From assembly GCA_963826165.1 (NCBI GenBank), contig CAWGWC010000024.1:248001-312000 (forward strand): a DNA stretch of 64,000 nt, read 5' to 3'. How positions within the stretch are numbered: the stretch's first letter is position 1; each line of letters starts with the position of its first letter. Positions 52,082 through 60,607 of the stretch are shown here, one piece after another. Below the pieces are notes generated by a model. It was given only the letters and a program-made list of their open reading frames with translations. It was not told where the DNA came from and ran no database searches. Position numbers and translations under genes: made by a program. This DNA comes from JACVRW01 sp963826165. GTDB taxonomy: Bacteria; Actinomycetota; Thermoleophilia; Solirubrobacterales; Thermoleophilaceae.

Positions 52082-52154
52082 TGGGCCGGGTAGGGATCGA
52101 ACCTACGACCGATGGATTATGAGTCCACTGCTCTAACCACTGAGCTACCGGCCC
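52082..52154 (-). tRNA. tRNA with CAT anticodon (Ile2 or elongator Met)
   Basis: A 73-base cloverleaf: perfect 7-base acceptor stem (GGGCCGG with CCGGCCC), D stem GCTC/GAGC with loop AGTGGTTA, anticodon loop CTCATAA on a GTGGA/TCCAT stem with one G-T pair, 5-base variable loop, and T stem GTAGG/CCTAC with loop TTCGATC. The discriminator base is A and CCA is not encoded. The D loop matches isoleucine-CAT tRNAs, whose C34 is changed to lysidine, slightly better than elongator Met, but sequence alone does not settle it. Confidence 0.95.
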
Positions 52155-52189
52155 GTTGCGCGGCACCTTAGCCGCGGTCCGGGCTGCGG

Positions 52190-53173
52190 TCAGCCCTTGG
52201 CGCTGCGAATCGCCTCGGTCAGCTCGCGCTCCGAGAACGCGCCCTCCAGCCGGGCCGCCACCTTGCCGCTCTTGTCCACGGTGAAGAGCCAGGGCTCGGT
52301 CTGGAGGTTGTACTCGGCGAGCTGGGGACGCAGGCCCTTGTCGATCCGGTTGTCGACGAAGACCTCCTGGTGGATGAACTCCACGCCCTCGCCCTCCTTG
52401 CCTGCCTTGACCGACTCGGCGATGTCCACCACCGGGCCGCACACCCGGCTCTGACAGAGGGCCGGAGTGGCGAAGAGCAGCACCGTCGGCTTCTTGCCGG
52501 CGACATCGGCGAAGTTGCTCGAGTGCATCGAGGAGGGCGGGATGCGGGTGTCGATCGAGGCGATGTCGCCACCCGCGTCCGCCTCGGTGGGGGTGTCGAT
52601 GCGCGGCGCCTTGTCGCCGGGCCTGGGAATGGTGTCCGCGGCTTCGTCGATCACCGGCAGCCGCGGCACCGCCGAGGTGGCCGCGACCAGGCGATCGTCG
52701 AGCCGGGCGATGCCGAGCACCTCGTACTCGCCGGAGGCTTCGAACGGGATGTCGGCCACGTAGACCGACTGGGCCGAGTCGGGGTCCGTCGCTGTCTGGC
52801 GGCTCTGGAACTGAGGGCGCACCGAGAGCGTTTCGAAGCGCGCCGGGTAGGGACCCTTGGCCTGGCCGCCGCCGGCCGGCGCGACGTAGACGGCCACCGA
52901 GGCATCGGCGATCTGGGCGCGCGAGCGGTCGAAGAGGCCGAAGCCGAAGCGGTTCTCCCCGGTCGTGAGCTGCGACACGGACGGGGCCAGCACCGGCCCG
53001 CCGCGGCCCAGGCCCTGCTGCAGCTCGGCCAGCGTCTTGGTGCCCGCCTGGGGAAAGTCCTGGGGCTCGGCCACCGGGGGCGCCGGGTTGTCGGCCTCGT
53101 CGTCGCCTCCGCCACAGCCGGCGACCAACGCACACGCGAACAGGGCAGCGGCAATCAGGGCTCGGCTCCTCAC
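52190..53173 (-). CDS. Redoxin-domain lipoprotein
   Basis: About 327 residues from GTG 53173, which puts the signal peptide at the N-terminus; a TTG at 53248 would add 25 basic residues. The lipobox LVAGC (Cys at about residue 19) is followed by a Gly/Asp linker, a beta-rich domain (about 60-180) and a thioredoxin-like domain (about 230-327) with TVLLFATPALCQSRVCGPVV. Its CQSRVC pair has four residues between the Cys, as in SCO1/redoxin-like proteins rather than the CxxC of thioredoxin. EPWLFTVDKSGKVAARLEGA is the usual end. It may reduce thiols or handle copper outside the membrane. Confidence 0.85.
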   Translation of the reverse strand: MRSRALIAAALFACALVAGCGGGDDEADNPAPPVAEPQDFPQAGTKTLAELQQGLGRGGPVLAPSVSQLTTGENRFGFGLFDRSRAQIADASVAVYVAPAGGGQAKGPYPARFETLSVRPQFQSRQTATDPDSAQSVYVADIPFEASGEYEVLGIARLDDRLVAATSAVPRLPVIDEAADTIPRPGDKAPRIDTPTEADAGGDIASIDTRIPPSSMHSSNFADVAGKKPTVLLFATPALCQSRVCGPVVDIAESVKAGKEGEGVEFIHQEVFVDNRIDKGLRPQLAEYNLQTEPWLFTVDKSGKVAARLEGAFSERELTEAIRSAKG

Positions 53174-53297
53174 GAGGCGAGGAAGGGTAGGAGACCACCG
53201 CTCCCGGCGGCGTGCGGGACGCGGCGGCTTAACCTGGCGTTCATTCAACTAGCATCGCCCGCCCCCGGCCCGGTCGACTCGCCCTCAGGAGGCTCAC

Positions 53298-54020
53298 ATG
53301 GAACGCGCGGCACTGATAACCGGAGGCTCGAGCGGTATCGGCCTGGCCATCGCCCGGGCACTCGGGCAGGACGGCTACTCGATCACGATCTCGGCCCGGC
53401 GCCCGGACAAGCTCACGGCCGCCGCCGAGGAGCTGCGATCGGACGGCCTCGACGTCCACGAGGTCGCGGCCAACATGACCGAAGAGGACGAGATCAAGCG
53501 CGTGGTGGCCGAGCACCGCGACCGCCGCGGGCGCCTCGACGTGCTGATCAACAACGCCGGCATCGGCATCGGGGCCACCGTCGCCGACACCGAGACCAAG
53601 AAGCTCGACCTCCAGCTCGACGTCAACCTGCGCGCCGTCTATCTCGTCGCGCGCGAGGCGATCCCGATGCTCAAGGAGGCCGGCGCCGAGCACGGCAAGG
53701 CCCTGATCGTGAACACCGCCTCCATCGCCGGGAAGTCGGGGCAGGGCTTCCTGTCGGCCTACTCCGCCACCAAGTTCGGCGTGGTGGGCCTGAGCCAGGC
53801 GATGCACAAGGAGCTCTCGGCCGACGGCATACAGGTCACCGCGCTGTGTCCCGGCTTCGTGGCCACGCCCATGACCGACTGGATCGAGGGGCAGGTGCCC
53901 AAGGAGGAGATGATCCAGCCCGAGGACATCGCCGAGTCGGTCCGCTTCCTGTTGCGGACCTCAGCGCACTGCGTCGTGCCCGAGATCCAGTTCCTGCGCC
54001 GGGACGACACCGACCTCTGA
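53298..54020 (+). CDS. Short-chain dehydrogenase/reductase (SDR)
   Basis: 240 residues from ATG 53298 with AGGAGG 7 bases upstream. Classical SDR motifs are in place: TGGSSGIG near residue 8 for cofactor binding, NNAGIGIGA near 89, the catalytic Ser in VNTASIAGKSG near 140, and YSATKFG near 154 with Tyr and Lys. The Arg in SARRPDK suggests NADP rather than NAD. The substrate is unknown. The 3' end overlaps the convergent gene by 60 bases, which is long for two real genes. Confidence 0.93.
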   Translation: MERAALITGGSSGIGLAIARALGQDGYSITISARRPDKLTAAAEELRSDGLDVHEVAANMTEEDEIKRVVAEHRDRRGRLDVLINNAGIGIGATVADTETKKLDLQLDVNLRAVYLVAREAIPMLKEAGAEHGKALIVNTASIAGKSGQGFLSAYSATKFGVVGLSQAMHKELSADGIQVTALCPGFVATPMTDWIEGQVPKEEMIQPEDIAESVRFLLRTSAHCVVPEIQFLRRDDTDL

Positions 54021-54485
54021 CGGCACACGCTCGAGCTCGGCCAGCGCGCGCTCGTACTCGTCGAGGCGCCGGAACGGCCGCAGCCAGGCCCAGCCCGGCT
54101 GATAGCGCAGCTCGGACGCGCGGTGGCGCTCGCCCGTTGGCCGGAGCCGGCGGCGCCGCGGGCTCGCATCCAGCGACGGGGTCTCCTCCAGCAGGATGCT
54201 CGCCTGGAGCATCGCGGTGAGCGTGGTGAGCTCGCGCTCGGTGGCCGGGCGCGGCCCCCTGCCCGCGTCGGTGTAGCGGTCCCACGCCCTGGCGAAGCTG
54301 ACGAGACTGGTGCGGCCTCCGTTGCGGTGCGCGGCGAGCATCGGGCAGACACCGCCCGAGCCATCCGTGTAGGCGCCGACGATTATGCGGTTGGCCTCCA
54401 CTCCCCCGAGCATCGCCCGCCGGGTGGCGAGCGGCAGGCAGTCCACCGCTGTGCGCAGGTCGCGCGCGGGACGACGGCGGGTCAT
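53961..54485 (-). CDS. Uncharacterised protein with a conserved-looking core
   Basis: 174 residues from ATG 54485. The core TAVDCLPLATRRAMLGGV, then IIVGAYTDGSGGVCPMLAAH and TSLVSFARAWDRYT, looks like a real protein family that I recall from Solirubrobacter-type genomes, without a known function. The end is basic and then acidic (DEYERALAELERVP). No membrane segment or known motif. It overlaps the SDR gene tail to tail by 60 bases (53961-54020) and diverges from the luciferase-like gene. Confidence 0.68.
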   Translation of the reverse strand: MTRRRPARDLRTAVDCLPLATRRAMLGGVEANRIIVGAYTDGSGGVCPMLAAHRNGGRTSLVSFARAWDRYTDAGRGPRPATERELTTLTAMLQASILLEETPSLDASPRRRRLRPTGERHRASELRYQPGWAWLRPFRRLDEYERALAELERVPSEVGVVPAQELDLGHDAVR

Positions 54486-54563
54486 GGCTGCTCGGCCTCC
54501 ATCAGCGGCTGGCATAGGATGCTCGTCCCCGGTCAGGCTGGCAAGCCGCGAAAGGAGACGTGC

Positions 54564-55598
54564 ATGAGGCTCGGGTTGAACGTCGGCTACTGGGGCCTCG
54601 GACTCACGTCGGAGGGCCAGCTGGAGCTGGTCCAAGAGGCCGAGAAGGCCGGCTTCGACTCGGTCTGGGCGGCCGAGGCCTACGGGTCGGACGTGGCCAC
54701 CGTCCTGGCCTGGCTCGCGGCGCAGACGTCGAGCATCAAGCTCGGCGCGGCCATCTTCCAGATGCCCGCCCGCTCACCGGCCATGACCGCCATGACGGCC
54801 GCCACCATCGACCAGCTGTCCGGCGGCCGGATGGTCATCGGCATCGGCTCATCGGGTCCCCAGGTGGCGGAAGGCTGGCACGGCCAGCGCTTCGGCAAGC
54901 AACTGCAGCGCACGCGCGAGTACGTGGACATCGTTCGCAAGGCGCTGGCGCGCGAGCGGCTCGTCTACGAGGGCGAGCAGTACACCCTGCCGCTGCCGGA
55001 CGGTCCCGGGAAGGCGCTCAAGCTGATGATCGGCCCGGTGCAGGAGCGCATACCGGTCTACATCGCGGCGATCGGCCCCAAGAACATGCAGCTCACCGGC
55101 GAGATCGCGGACGGCTGGCTGCCCATCTTCTTCTCCCCCGAGCACGTCGGCGACTCGCGCGAGCTGCTCGAGGAGGGCGCCGGCCGAGCCGGCCGCACAC
55201 TCGACGGGTCCTTCGACGTCGCCCCGACCGTCAACATCAGCATCGACGACGACGTGGACCGCGCGCGCGACCAGATGCGGCCCTTCATCGCCCTCTACGT
55301 CGGCGGGATGGGATCGCGCGACCGCAACTTCTACAACTCGCTCGTCCAGCGATACGGCTTCGAGGACGCCGCGAAGGAGATCCAGGACCTCTACCTGGAG
55401 GGCAAGAAGGACGAAGCGGCGGCGGCGATTCCCAAGGAGCTGATCGACACCATCACCCTGGTGGGGCCCAAGGAGATGATCCGCGACCGGCTCGCCGTCT
55501 ACCGCGACGCCGGAGTCGGAACCCTGATCGCGAGCCCCGTCTCATTCGACCCCGAGGAGCGCAAGCGAATGGTCCACGAGCTCGCGGAGCTGACCTGA
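54564..55598 (+). CDS. LLM-class F420-dependent oxidoreductase
   Basis: 344 residues from ATG 54564, with AAAGGAGA 7 bases upstream. It is a luciferase-like TIM barrel: LGLNVGYWGLGLTSEGQLEL, AEKAGFDSVWAAEAYGSD near 32, LGAAIFQMPARSPAMTAMTA near 70, and SGGRMVIGIGSSGPQVAEGW near 95, as in F420-dependent enzymes of actinobacteria. The flavin or deazaflavin (F420) is inferred from subfamily resemblance. Its stop overlaps the opening of the next gene by 4 bases, so they are likely co-translated. Confidence 0.9.
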   Translation: MRLGLNVGYWGLGLTSEGQLELVQEAEKAGFDSVWAAEAYGSDVATVLAWLAAQTSSIKLGAAIFQMPARSPAMTAMTAATIDQLSGGRMVIGIGSSGPQVAEGWHGQRFGKQLQRTREYVDIVRKALARERLVYEGEQYTLPLPDGPGKALKLMIGPVQERIPVYIAAIGPKNMQLTGEIADGWLPIFFSPEHVGDSRELLEEGAGRAGRTLDGSFDVAPTVNISIDDDVDRARDQMRPFIALYVGGMGSRDRNFYNSLVQRYGFEDAAKEIQDLYLEGKKDEAAAAIPKELIDTITLVGPKEMIRDRLAVYRDAGVGTLIASPVSFDPEERKRMVHELAELT

Positions 55599-56819
55599 GC
55601 ACAGGCCGGCGCTTCCTGATCGCGGCCTTCGGCGACCCGGGTCACGCCTTCCCGGCGATCGCCCTGGGCGCCGAGCTCGCCCGTCGCGGTCACGAGGTGA
55701 CGCTGGAGACGTGGGAGCGCTGGCGCGAGCCGGCGGAGCGCGAGGGCATGCGCTTCGCCGCCGCGCCCGAGTACCAGGTGTTCCCAACCCGGGAGCGGCC
55801 CCTGAAGCCCTACGAGGCGGCCGTCAAGGCCTCGGCCGTCACACGCGAGCTGATCCGGGCCGCCGATCCCGAGGTGGTGGTGGCGGACATCCTCACCGTG
55901 GCGGCGGCGCTGGCCGCCGAGCTGGAGCAGCGGCACTGGGCCACCCTGGTGCCCCACGTGCTCCCCGCCGGCGAGCGAGGCTTCCCGGTCTACGCGGTCG
56001 GCGCCGTCTACCCGCGCACGCGCGCGGGGCAACGGCTGTGGGAGCTCAGCCGGCCGCTGCTCATGCGCGGCGAGGAGCAGGGGCGCGGCGAGCTGAACGG
56101 CGCCCGGGCGCGCGTGGGCCTGCCGGCACTCGGCCACGTGCACGGCGGCATCTCGCGCGAGCTCGCGCTGGTGGCCACCTTCCCTCAGCTCGAGTACCCG
56201 CGCGAGGTCCCGCCACCCGCGATGAGGATCACGGGCCCGTTGCTGTGGGAGCAGCCGTTCGGCGACGTCGACCTGCCGCCGGGCGACGACCCGCTCGTGC
56301 TGGTGGCGCCGAGCACGTCGCAGGACCCCGAGGGGCAGCTGTTGCGAGCCGCGCTCGACGGGCCTGGCCTCCGAGCCGGTGCGGGTGCTGGCCACCACCA
56401 ACCGGCGCGCTCCGGAGCAGCCCCTGCCCACGCCGGCCAACGCGCGCCTCGTGGACTGGGTCTCGTACGCGAGGACCATGCCGCACTGCAGCGCCGTGGT
56501 CTGCCACGCCGGCCACGGCACGCTCGCGCGGGCCCTCGCCTGCGGAGTGCCCGTGGTGGCCTGCCCCCACGCCGGCGACATGGCCGAGAACGCGGCACGC
56601 GTGCGCTGGGCGGGCGTGGGCGTCTCGCTGCCGCGCCGCTTCCATACTGCGCGCGGAGTACGGCTGGCGTTGCGCCGCCTGCTCGGAGAGCCGAGCTACG
56701 CCGAGCGGGCCCGCGAGCTGGCGCGCTGGTCGGACGCGCACGACGGTCCGGCGGCGGCCGCCGACGCCGTGGAGGAGCTGGCCGGCGCCACGACTCGATA
56801 CCCCCACGGGGTACAGTGA
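55595..56819 (+). pseudogene. GT1-type glycosyltransferase (MGT/UDPGT-like), frameshifted
   Basis: The N-terminal half reads sensibly from about 55595 (FLIAAFGDPGHAFPAIALGA, a GT1 opening). Sense then shifts by one base near 56363: removing one G from GGG restores DGLASEPVRVLATTNRR, and the rest carries the nucleotide-sugar signature CHAGHGTLARALACGVPVV and AENAARVRWAGVGVSLP to the stop TGA 56817-56819. Corrected length is about 407 residues. The first usable start is a CTG overlapping the upstream stop, so the 5' end may also contain an error. The family glycosylates small molecules or lipids. The csoR operator lies inside its last codons. Confidence 0.78.
56799..56813 (+). promoter_or_regulatory. 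CsoR-type operator
   Basis: TACCCC-CAC-GGGGTA is a perfect 6-3-6 palindrome, matching the TACCCC/GGGGTA type bound by CsoR proteins. It sits 11 bases before ATG 56825 of csoR and inside the last codons of the glycosyltransferase gene, so CsoR probably represses its own gene. No other exact copy was noticed in the window. Confidence 0.7.
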
Positions 56820-56824
56820 GAGGC

Positions 56825-57112
56825 ATGGCCACCGAGACCCGCGGTTACTCCGCCACCAAGGATCAGCTCCAGGGCCGCCTGCGCCGGATCGAGGGTCAGG
56901 TGCGCGGCATCGAGAAGATGGTCGACGAGGAGCGCTACTGCATCGACGTCCTCACCCAGATCGGCGCGGTGCAGGCCGCGCTGGACAAGGTTGCGCTCGG
57001 CCTCCTCGATGATCACGCCCGCCACTGCGTGGTGGGCGGCAAGGAGTCCGAGCAGGAGGAGATGACGAGCGAGCTGATGGCCGCGGTCGGGCGTCTCATG
57101 CGACGGGGCTGA
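56825..57112 (+). CDS. csoR: CsoR-family metal-responsive repressor
   Basis: 95 residues from ATG 56825. The all-helical CsoR/RcnR fold is clear: GRLRRIEGQVRGIEKMVDEE near 20-40, the first Cys in RYCIDVLTQ near 41, QAALDKVALGLLDDHARHCV near 51-70 with His and Cys four residues apart. This Cys-His-Cys set fits copper-sensing CsoR, rather than FrmR (formaldehyde) or CstR (persulphide). A CsoR operator lies just upstream. No copper ATPase or chaperone gene is near; the next gene is an HtrA protease 50 bases on. Confidence 0.9.
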   Translation: MATETRGYSATKDQLQGRLRRIEGQVRGIEKMVDEERYCIDVLTQIGAVQAALDKVALGLLDDHARHCVVGGKESEQEEMTSELMAAVGRLMRRG

Positions 57113-57162
57113 GCGAACCCTCGTTATCCCCAAGTGACGCTGCCCCGCGTACCGTCGCGGAC

Positions 57163-58323
57163 GTGACGCCGAACGACAGCCTGTGGGTGGACCGCGACCG
57201 CGACGCGGACGGGGGGCCCTTCTCGTCCGCACGCTGGAACCGTCAGGCCCGCGAGGCGCGTCCGCCCGCCGGCGACCCCGAGCCGACCCCTCCGCCCGAG
57301 CCCCCTCGCCGGCGCCGGGCGCTGCTGCCGCTGGCCGCGCTGGCCACGGCCCTGGTGGCTCTGGCCGTGGGGGCCTTCTCGCTCTTGGCCGACAACGACG
57401 ACGCGGGCTCGCTCCCGGGTGCGGCCGACTCGCGCCCCGTGCCCACCGCGGCCGCCGGCCGCGTCTACCAGACCGCCGGCCCCGGCGTGGTCTCCGTCCG
57501 AGCCGGCTCGGCCTCGGGAACGGGCTTCGTGGTCCGGGGCGACGGGACGATCGTCACGAACGCACACGTGGTGGGCGACGCTCAGACGGCCACCGTTCGC
57601 TTCAACGACAGCGGGCGGCTGGTGGAGGCGGACGTGCTGGGCACCGACCCCTCCTCCGACCTCGCCGCCCTCAGGGTCGACCCCGGCAGCGTGGACAACC
57701 TCCGGCCACTGCCGCTCGCCGACTCGGAGAAGGTGCGCGTGGGCGACCAGGTGATCGCCATCGGACATCCCTTCGGCCTCGACCGCACGGCCACGCAGGG
57801 CATCGTCTCCGGCGTGGGCCGCGAGATCCAGGCGCCCGACGGCTTCCAGATCGAGGAGGCGATCCAGACCGACGCGCCGATCAATCCCGGCAACTCCGGC
57901 GGCCCGCTGCTGGACGTGCGCGGACGCGTGATCGGAGTCAACTCCCAGATCGCGACCGGCGGTAGCCAGGGCAACATCGGCATCGGCTTCGCCGTCTCGG
58001 CCAACACGGTGCGCGACGTGATCCCGCGGCTCGCGCGCGGCGAGAAGATCGAACGCCCCTACCTGGGCGTCACCACCACTCCGGATTCCCGCGGCGCGGG
58101 CGTGGTCGACGTGGCTCCGGCCGGTCCCGCCGCCGACGCCGGCGTGGAGGCCGGCGACGTGATCATCAGCGTGGACGGACGCTCGGTGAGCGAGCCCGAG
58201 GACGTCTCCGAGGCCATTTCGAGCAAGAAGCCGGGCGACCAGGTTCGCGTCGAGCTCGTGCGTGACGGCGAGCCCCGCACGATCACCATCACCCTGGGCA
58301 CTCGGCCCCAGCGCACTCCGTGA
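57163..58323 (+). CDS. Membrane-anchored HtrA-type serine protease with PDZ domain
   Basis: 386 residues from GTG 57163. A short Pro/Arg-rich cytoplasmic start is followed by a membrane helix (about 52-72), then the trypsin-like domain with His in VTNAHVVGDA near 133, Asp in SSDLAALRV near 166, and Ser in NPGNSGGPLLD near 245, and a C-terminal PDZ domain (about 295-380, PYLGVTTTPDS, GVEAGDVIISVDGRSV). It should degrade or refold damaged proteins outside the membrane. It overlaps the VWA gene by GTGA and may share the csoR transcript. Confidence 0.94.
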   Translation: MTPNDSLWVDRDRDADGGPFSSARWNRQAREARPPAGDPEPTPPPEPPRRRRALLPLAALATALVALAVGAFSLLADNDDAGSLPGAADSRPVPTAAAGRVYQTAGPGVVSVRAGSASGTGFVVRGDGTIVTNAHVVGDAQTATVRFNDSGRLVEADVLGTDPSSDLAALRVDPGSVDNLRPLPLADSEKVRVGDQVIAIGHPFGLDRTATQGIVSGVGREIQAPDGFQIEEAIQTDAPINPGNSGGPLLDVRGRVIGVNSQIATGGSQGNIGIGFAVSANTVRDVIPRLARGEKIERPYLGVTTTPDSRGAGVVDVAPAGPAADAGVEAGDVIISVDGRSVSEPEDVSEAISSKKPGDQVRVELVRDGEPRTITITLGTRPQRTP

Positions 58324-59318
58324 GCTTCCAGGCCCCCTGGTTCCTGCTGGTTCTGCTGGCGCTCCCGCTGGTGGTGGCCGCCTACGTGCTGATCGACCGG
58401 CGGCGTGGCCGTGCCGCCGGACGCTTTGCCTCGCCAGCGCTCATGGCCTCGGTGGCCCCGGTGCGCCCGGGCGTGCGCCGGCATCTGCCGCTCGCGGCCT
58501 ACGCCCTGGCGCTGGCCATCGGGGCGATCGCCCTGGCCCGGCCGGAGGCCACAGTGGCCGTGCCCGAGGAGCGCGCGTCAGTGGTGCTGGTGACCGACGT
58601 CTCCGGGTCCATGCTGTCGCGTGACGTGGCTCCCTCTCGAATGAGCGCCGTGCGTCGCGCCGCGCTCGACTTCGTGAACCGGGCGCCCAGTGAGCTGCGG
58701 GTCGGCGCGGTGAGCTTCAACCAGGCCGTGCAGGCCATCGAACCGCCGCGGGCCGAGCGGGAACGTACCCGCGCGTTGATCGCGAGCCTGCGACCGAGCG
58801 GCGGCACCGCCACCGGAAGCGGCCTGGCCGCGGCGCTGGGGCTGCTGGAGCAGTCCCGGGCGCGCGGCAACGACCGCGCCGGCAACAACCGCGCTCAGCG
58901 TGAGCGCAACCGGCGCGATCCGGCGGCCGTGATCCTGATCTCCGACGGCGCGGCCACGCACGGCCGCGATCCCATCCCCGTGGCCCGCGAGGCCGCCCGC
59001 GCACGGATTCCCGTCTACACCGTCGCGCTCGGCACCGACGAGGGGACGATCGAGGTCGAGCGGCCCGACGGCTCGACCGCGACTCGCTCGGTGCCGCCCG
59101 ACCGCGACACCATGAGGCGGATAGCCGCGATCAGCGGTGGCCGCACCTTCTCGGCCAACGCCGACGAGGAGCTGGCGTCCGTCTACGAGCGCCTCGGCTC
59201 CCGCGTGGCCACCCGGGAGGAGCGCCGGCAGGTGACCTCCGCCTTCGCCGGCGGAGCGGTGGTGCTGTTGATCATGGGCGGAGCGCTGTCGCTGCGCTGG
59301 TTCGGGCGACTGCCGTAA
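58320..59318 (+). CDS. VWA-domain membrane protein (BatA-like), copy 1
   Basis: 332 residues from GTG 58320 (GTGA overlap with the protease gene). Two helices near the start (FLLVLLALPLVVAAYVL and LAAYALALAIGAIALA) and one at the end (FAGGAVVLLIMGGALSL) flank a von Willebrand A domain with the metal site DVSGSM near 94, and later VILISDGAATHG with its Asp. This is the BatA layout. Partner MoxR ATPase and DUF58 genes lie at 61384-63359, and a second VWA gene at 63356. It probably helps assemble or watch membrane protein complexes. Confidence 0.9.
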   Translation: MSFQAPWFLLVLLALPLVVAAYVLIDRRRGRAAGRFASPALMASVAPVRPGVRRHLPLAAYALALAIGAIALARPEATVAVPEERASVVLVTDVSGSMLSRDVAPSRMSAVRRAALDFVNRAPSELRVGAVSFNQAVQAIEPPRAERERTRALIASLRPSGGTATGSGLAAALGLLEQSRARGNDRAGNNRAQRERNRRDPAAVILISDGAATHGRDPIPVAREAARARIPVYTVALGTDEGTIEVERPDGSTATRSVPPDRDTMRRIAAISGGRTFSANADEELASVYERLGSRVATREERRQVTSAFAGGAVVLLIMGGALSLRWFGRLP

Positions 59319-59360
59319 GAACTACCTAAGCGCCGCGGCCGGTTCACTAGGTTTATCGGT

Positions 59361-59559
59361 GTGCGTCGGACGCGAGCCCTGATCGCTGTGGCCGTGGTGG
59401 TGGGCGCCGGCCTGCTCGGCAGCTCCGTCCAGGGCTCTGGCCGCGCTCGACGGGCGTCTGGCGGAGAGCGACCGCGCACGCGATGCGGCGGAGCTCAGGC
59501 AGGAACTGCCGGCCGCCGCCCGCCACGATTGTCCGTGGCGTGAAGATCGCCGTTCCTAG
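59361..59559 (+). pseudogene. Small possible gene with a one-base frameshift
   Basis: GTG 59361 opens a signal-like stretch (LIAVAVVVGAGLLGSSVQ), which in the given frame then degrades and stops at 59541-59543. Deleting one G near 59432 gives a helical tail (ALAALDGRLAESDRARDAAE) that ends at TAG 59557-59559, about 65 residues in all. It would overlap the end of the sensor kinase gene. An ACCTA/TAGGT inverted pair lies just upstream (59324-59353). It may be noise; no family is recognised. Confidence 0.3.
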
Positions 59560-60607
59560 GCAGCCGCACCGACACGCGCAGTCCACCTGAGTCACGCGGC
59601 TCGATGACCACCTCGCCTCCGTGGGCTTCGCTCACGGCGCTGACGATGGACAGGCCCAGGCCGGCACCCCGGCCGTCCGCACCGCGCTCGAGACGCTCGA
59701 AGGGCTGGGCCAGGCGGGCCGCGGCCGCGGGAGCCACCCGGGAACCCGAGTTCTCGACGGTCACCAGCGCGCAACCGTCCTCGCCCGTCTCCGTGCGGAC
59801 CGAGACGAAGCCGCCCGGGCGGTTGTAGCGCACGCCGTTCTCCACCAGGTTGGCCACCAGGCGCTCGATCAGGGCGCGGTCGCCCGCCAGCCGCGCCGGC
59901 TCGAGCTGCTCCTCGATTCGCACACCCTGCGTCGCCGCCTCGCGCTGAGTCAGGCGGACGGCCGTCGCTGCAGCCTGGGCGAGGTCGAGCTCCTCCTCCC
60001 GGAGCAGTCCCTGCTGGCTGCGCGCCAGGATCAGCAGGCTCGTGAGCAGTGCCTCGGTACGGCGGCTGGCCTCGATCACCGAGGCGGCCATCTCGCGCAG
60101 CTCGTCCACGTCGGGCTCGGGGTTGGCCAGCGCGACCTCGGCCTCGGAGCGGATCACGGTCAGGGGACTGCGCAGCTCGTGGCTGGCGTTGGCCACGAAG
60201 CGCCGCTGCGCCTCGAAGGAGTCGGCCAGGCGGTCGAGCATGTCGTTGAGGGTCTCCCCCAGCTCGCGCAGGTCGTCGTGGGGCCCGGCCACCTCGATGC
60301 GCTCGCTCAGGCGCTCGTCCGAGACGCGGCGCGCCGTGCCGGTGATGCGGCGGACCGGCGCGAGCATCCGGCCCGCCACGGCCCAGCCGACGGCCACGGA
60401 GATGAGCAGGATGCCGGCAAAGGCCACCAGGTACTGGACGCGCACCTCGGTCAGCGACTCCGCGGCCAGGGTGTCGGGCAGCGTCCGGTCGAAGTGGCGG
60501 CCGAGCAGCCAGTAGCTCACGAGCAGGATCAGCCCGGTGGACAGCCCGGCCAGCAGCGCATAGAGGCCGGTCAGGCGCGCCCGCACCGTGGTGCGCGGCG
60601 GCCTCAT
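59495..60607 (-). CDS. Membrane sensor histidine kinase
   Basis: 370 residues from ATG 60607, overlapping the response regulator stop by ATGA. Two membrane helices (about 14-32 and 58-78) enclose a very short outside loop of about 25 residues, followed by HAMP (about 80-130), the phosphoacceptor HisKA ANASHELRSPLTVIRSEAE near 143, and an HATPase domain with NLVENGVRYN and GRGAGLGLSIVSAVSE. The short sensor loop suggests it senses the membrane itself or through a partner. The last 20 residues overlap the small frame at 59361-59559. Confidence 0.93.
   Translation of the reverse strand: MRPPRTTVRARLTGLYALLAGLSTGLILLVSYWLLGRHFDRTLPDTLAAESLTEVRVQYLVAFAGILLISVAVGWAVAGRMLAPVRRITGTARRVSDERLSERIEVAGPHDDLRELGETLNDMLDRLADSFEAQRRFVANASHELRSPLTVIRSEAEVALANPEPDVDELREMAASVIEASRRTEALLTSLLILARSQQGLLREEELDLAQAAATAVRLTQREAATQGVRIEEQLEPARLAGDRALIERLVANLVENGVRYNRPGGFVSVRTETGEDGCALVTVENSGSRVAPAAAARLAQPFERLERGADGRGAGLGLSIVSAVSEAHGGEVVIEPRDSGGLRVSVRLPRNGDLHATDNRGGRRPAVPA

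Noticed and set aside
51866..52093. A 75-codon plus-strand frame over the small charged gene
   Set aside because: Although partly hydrophobic, it runs towards the tRNA without a ribosome site; the minus-strand charged helix is more typical of a real small protein. This choice is not certain.
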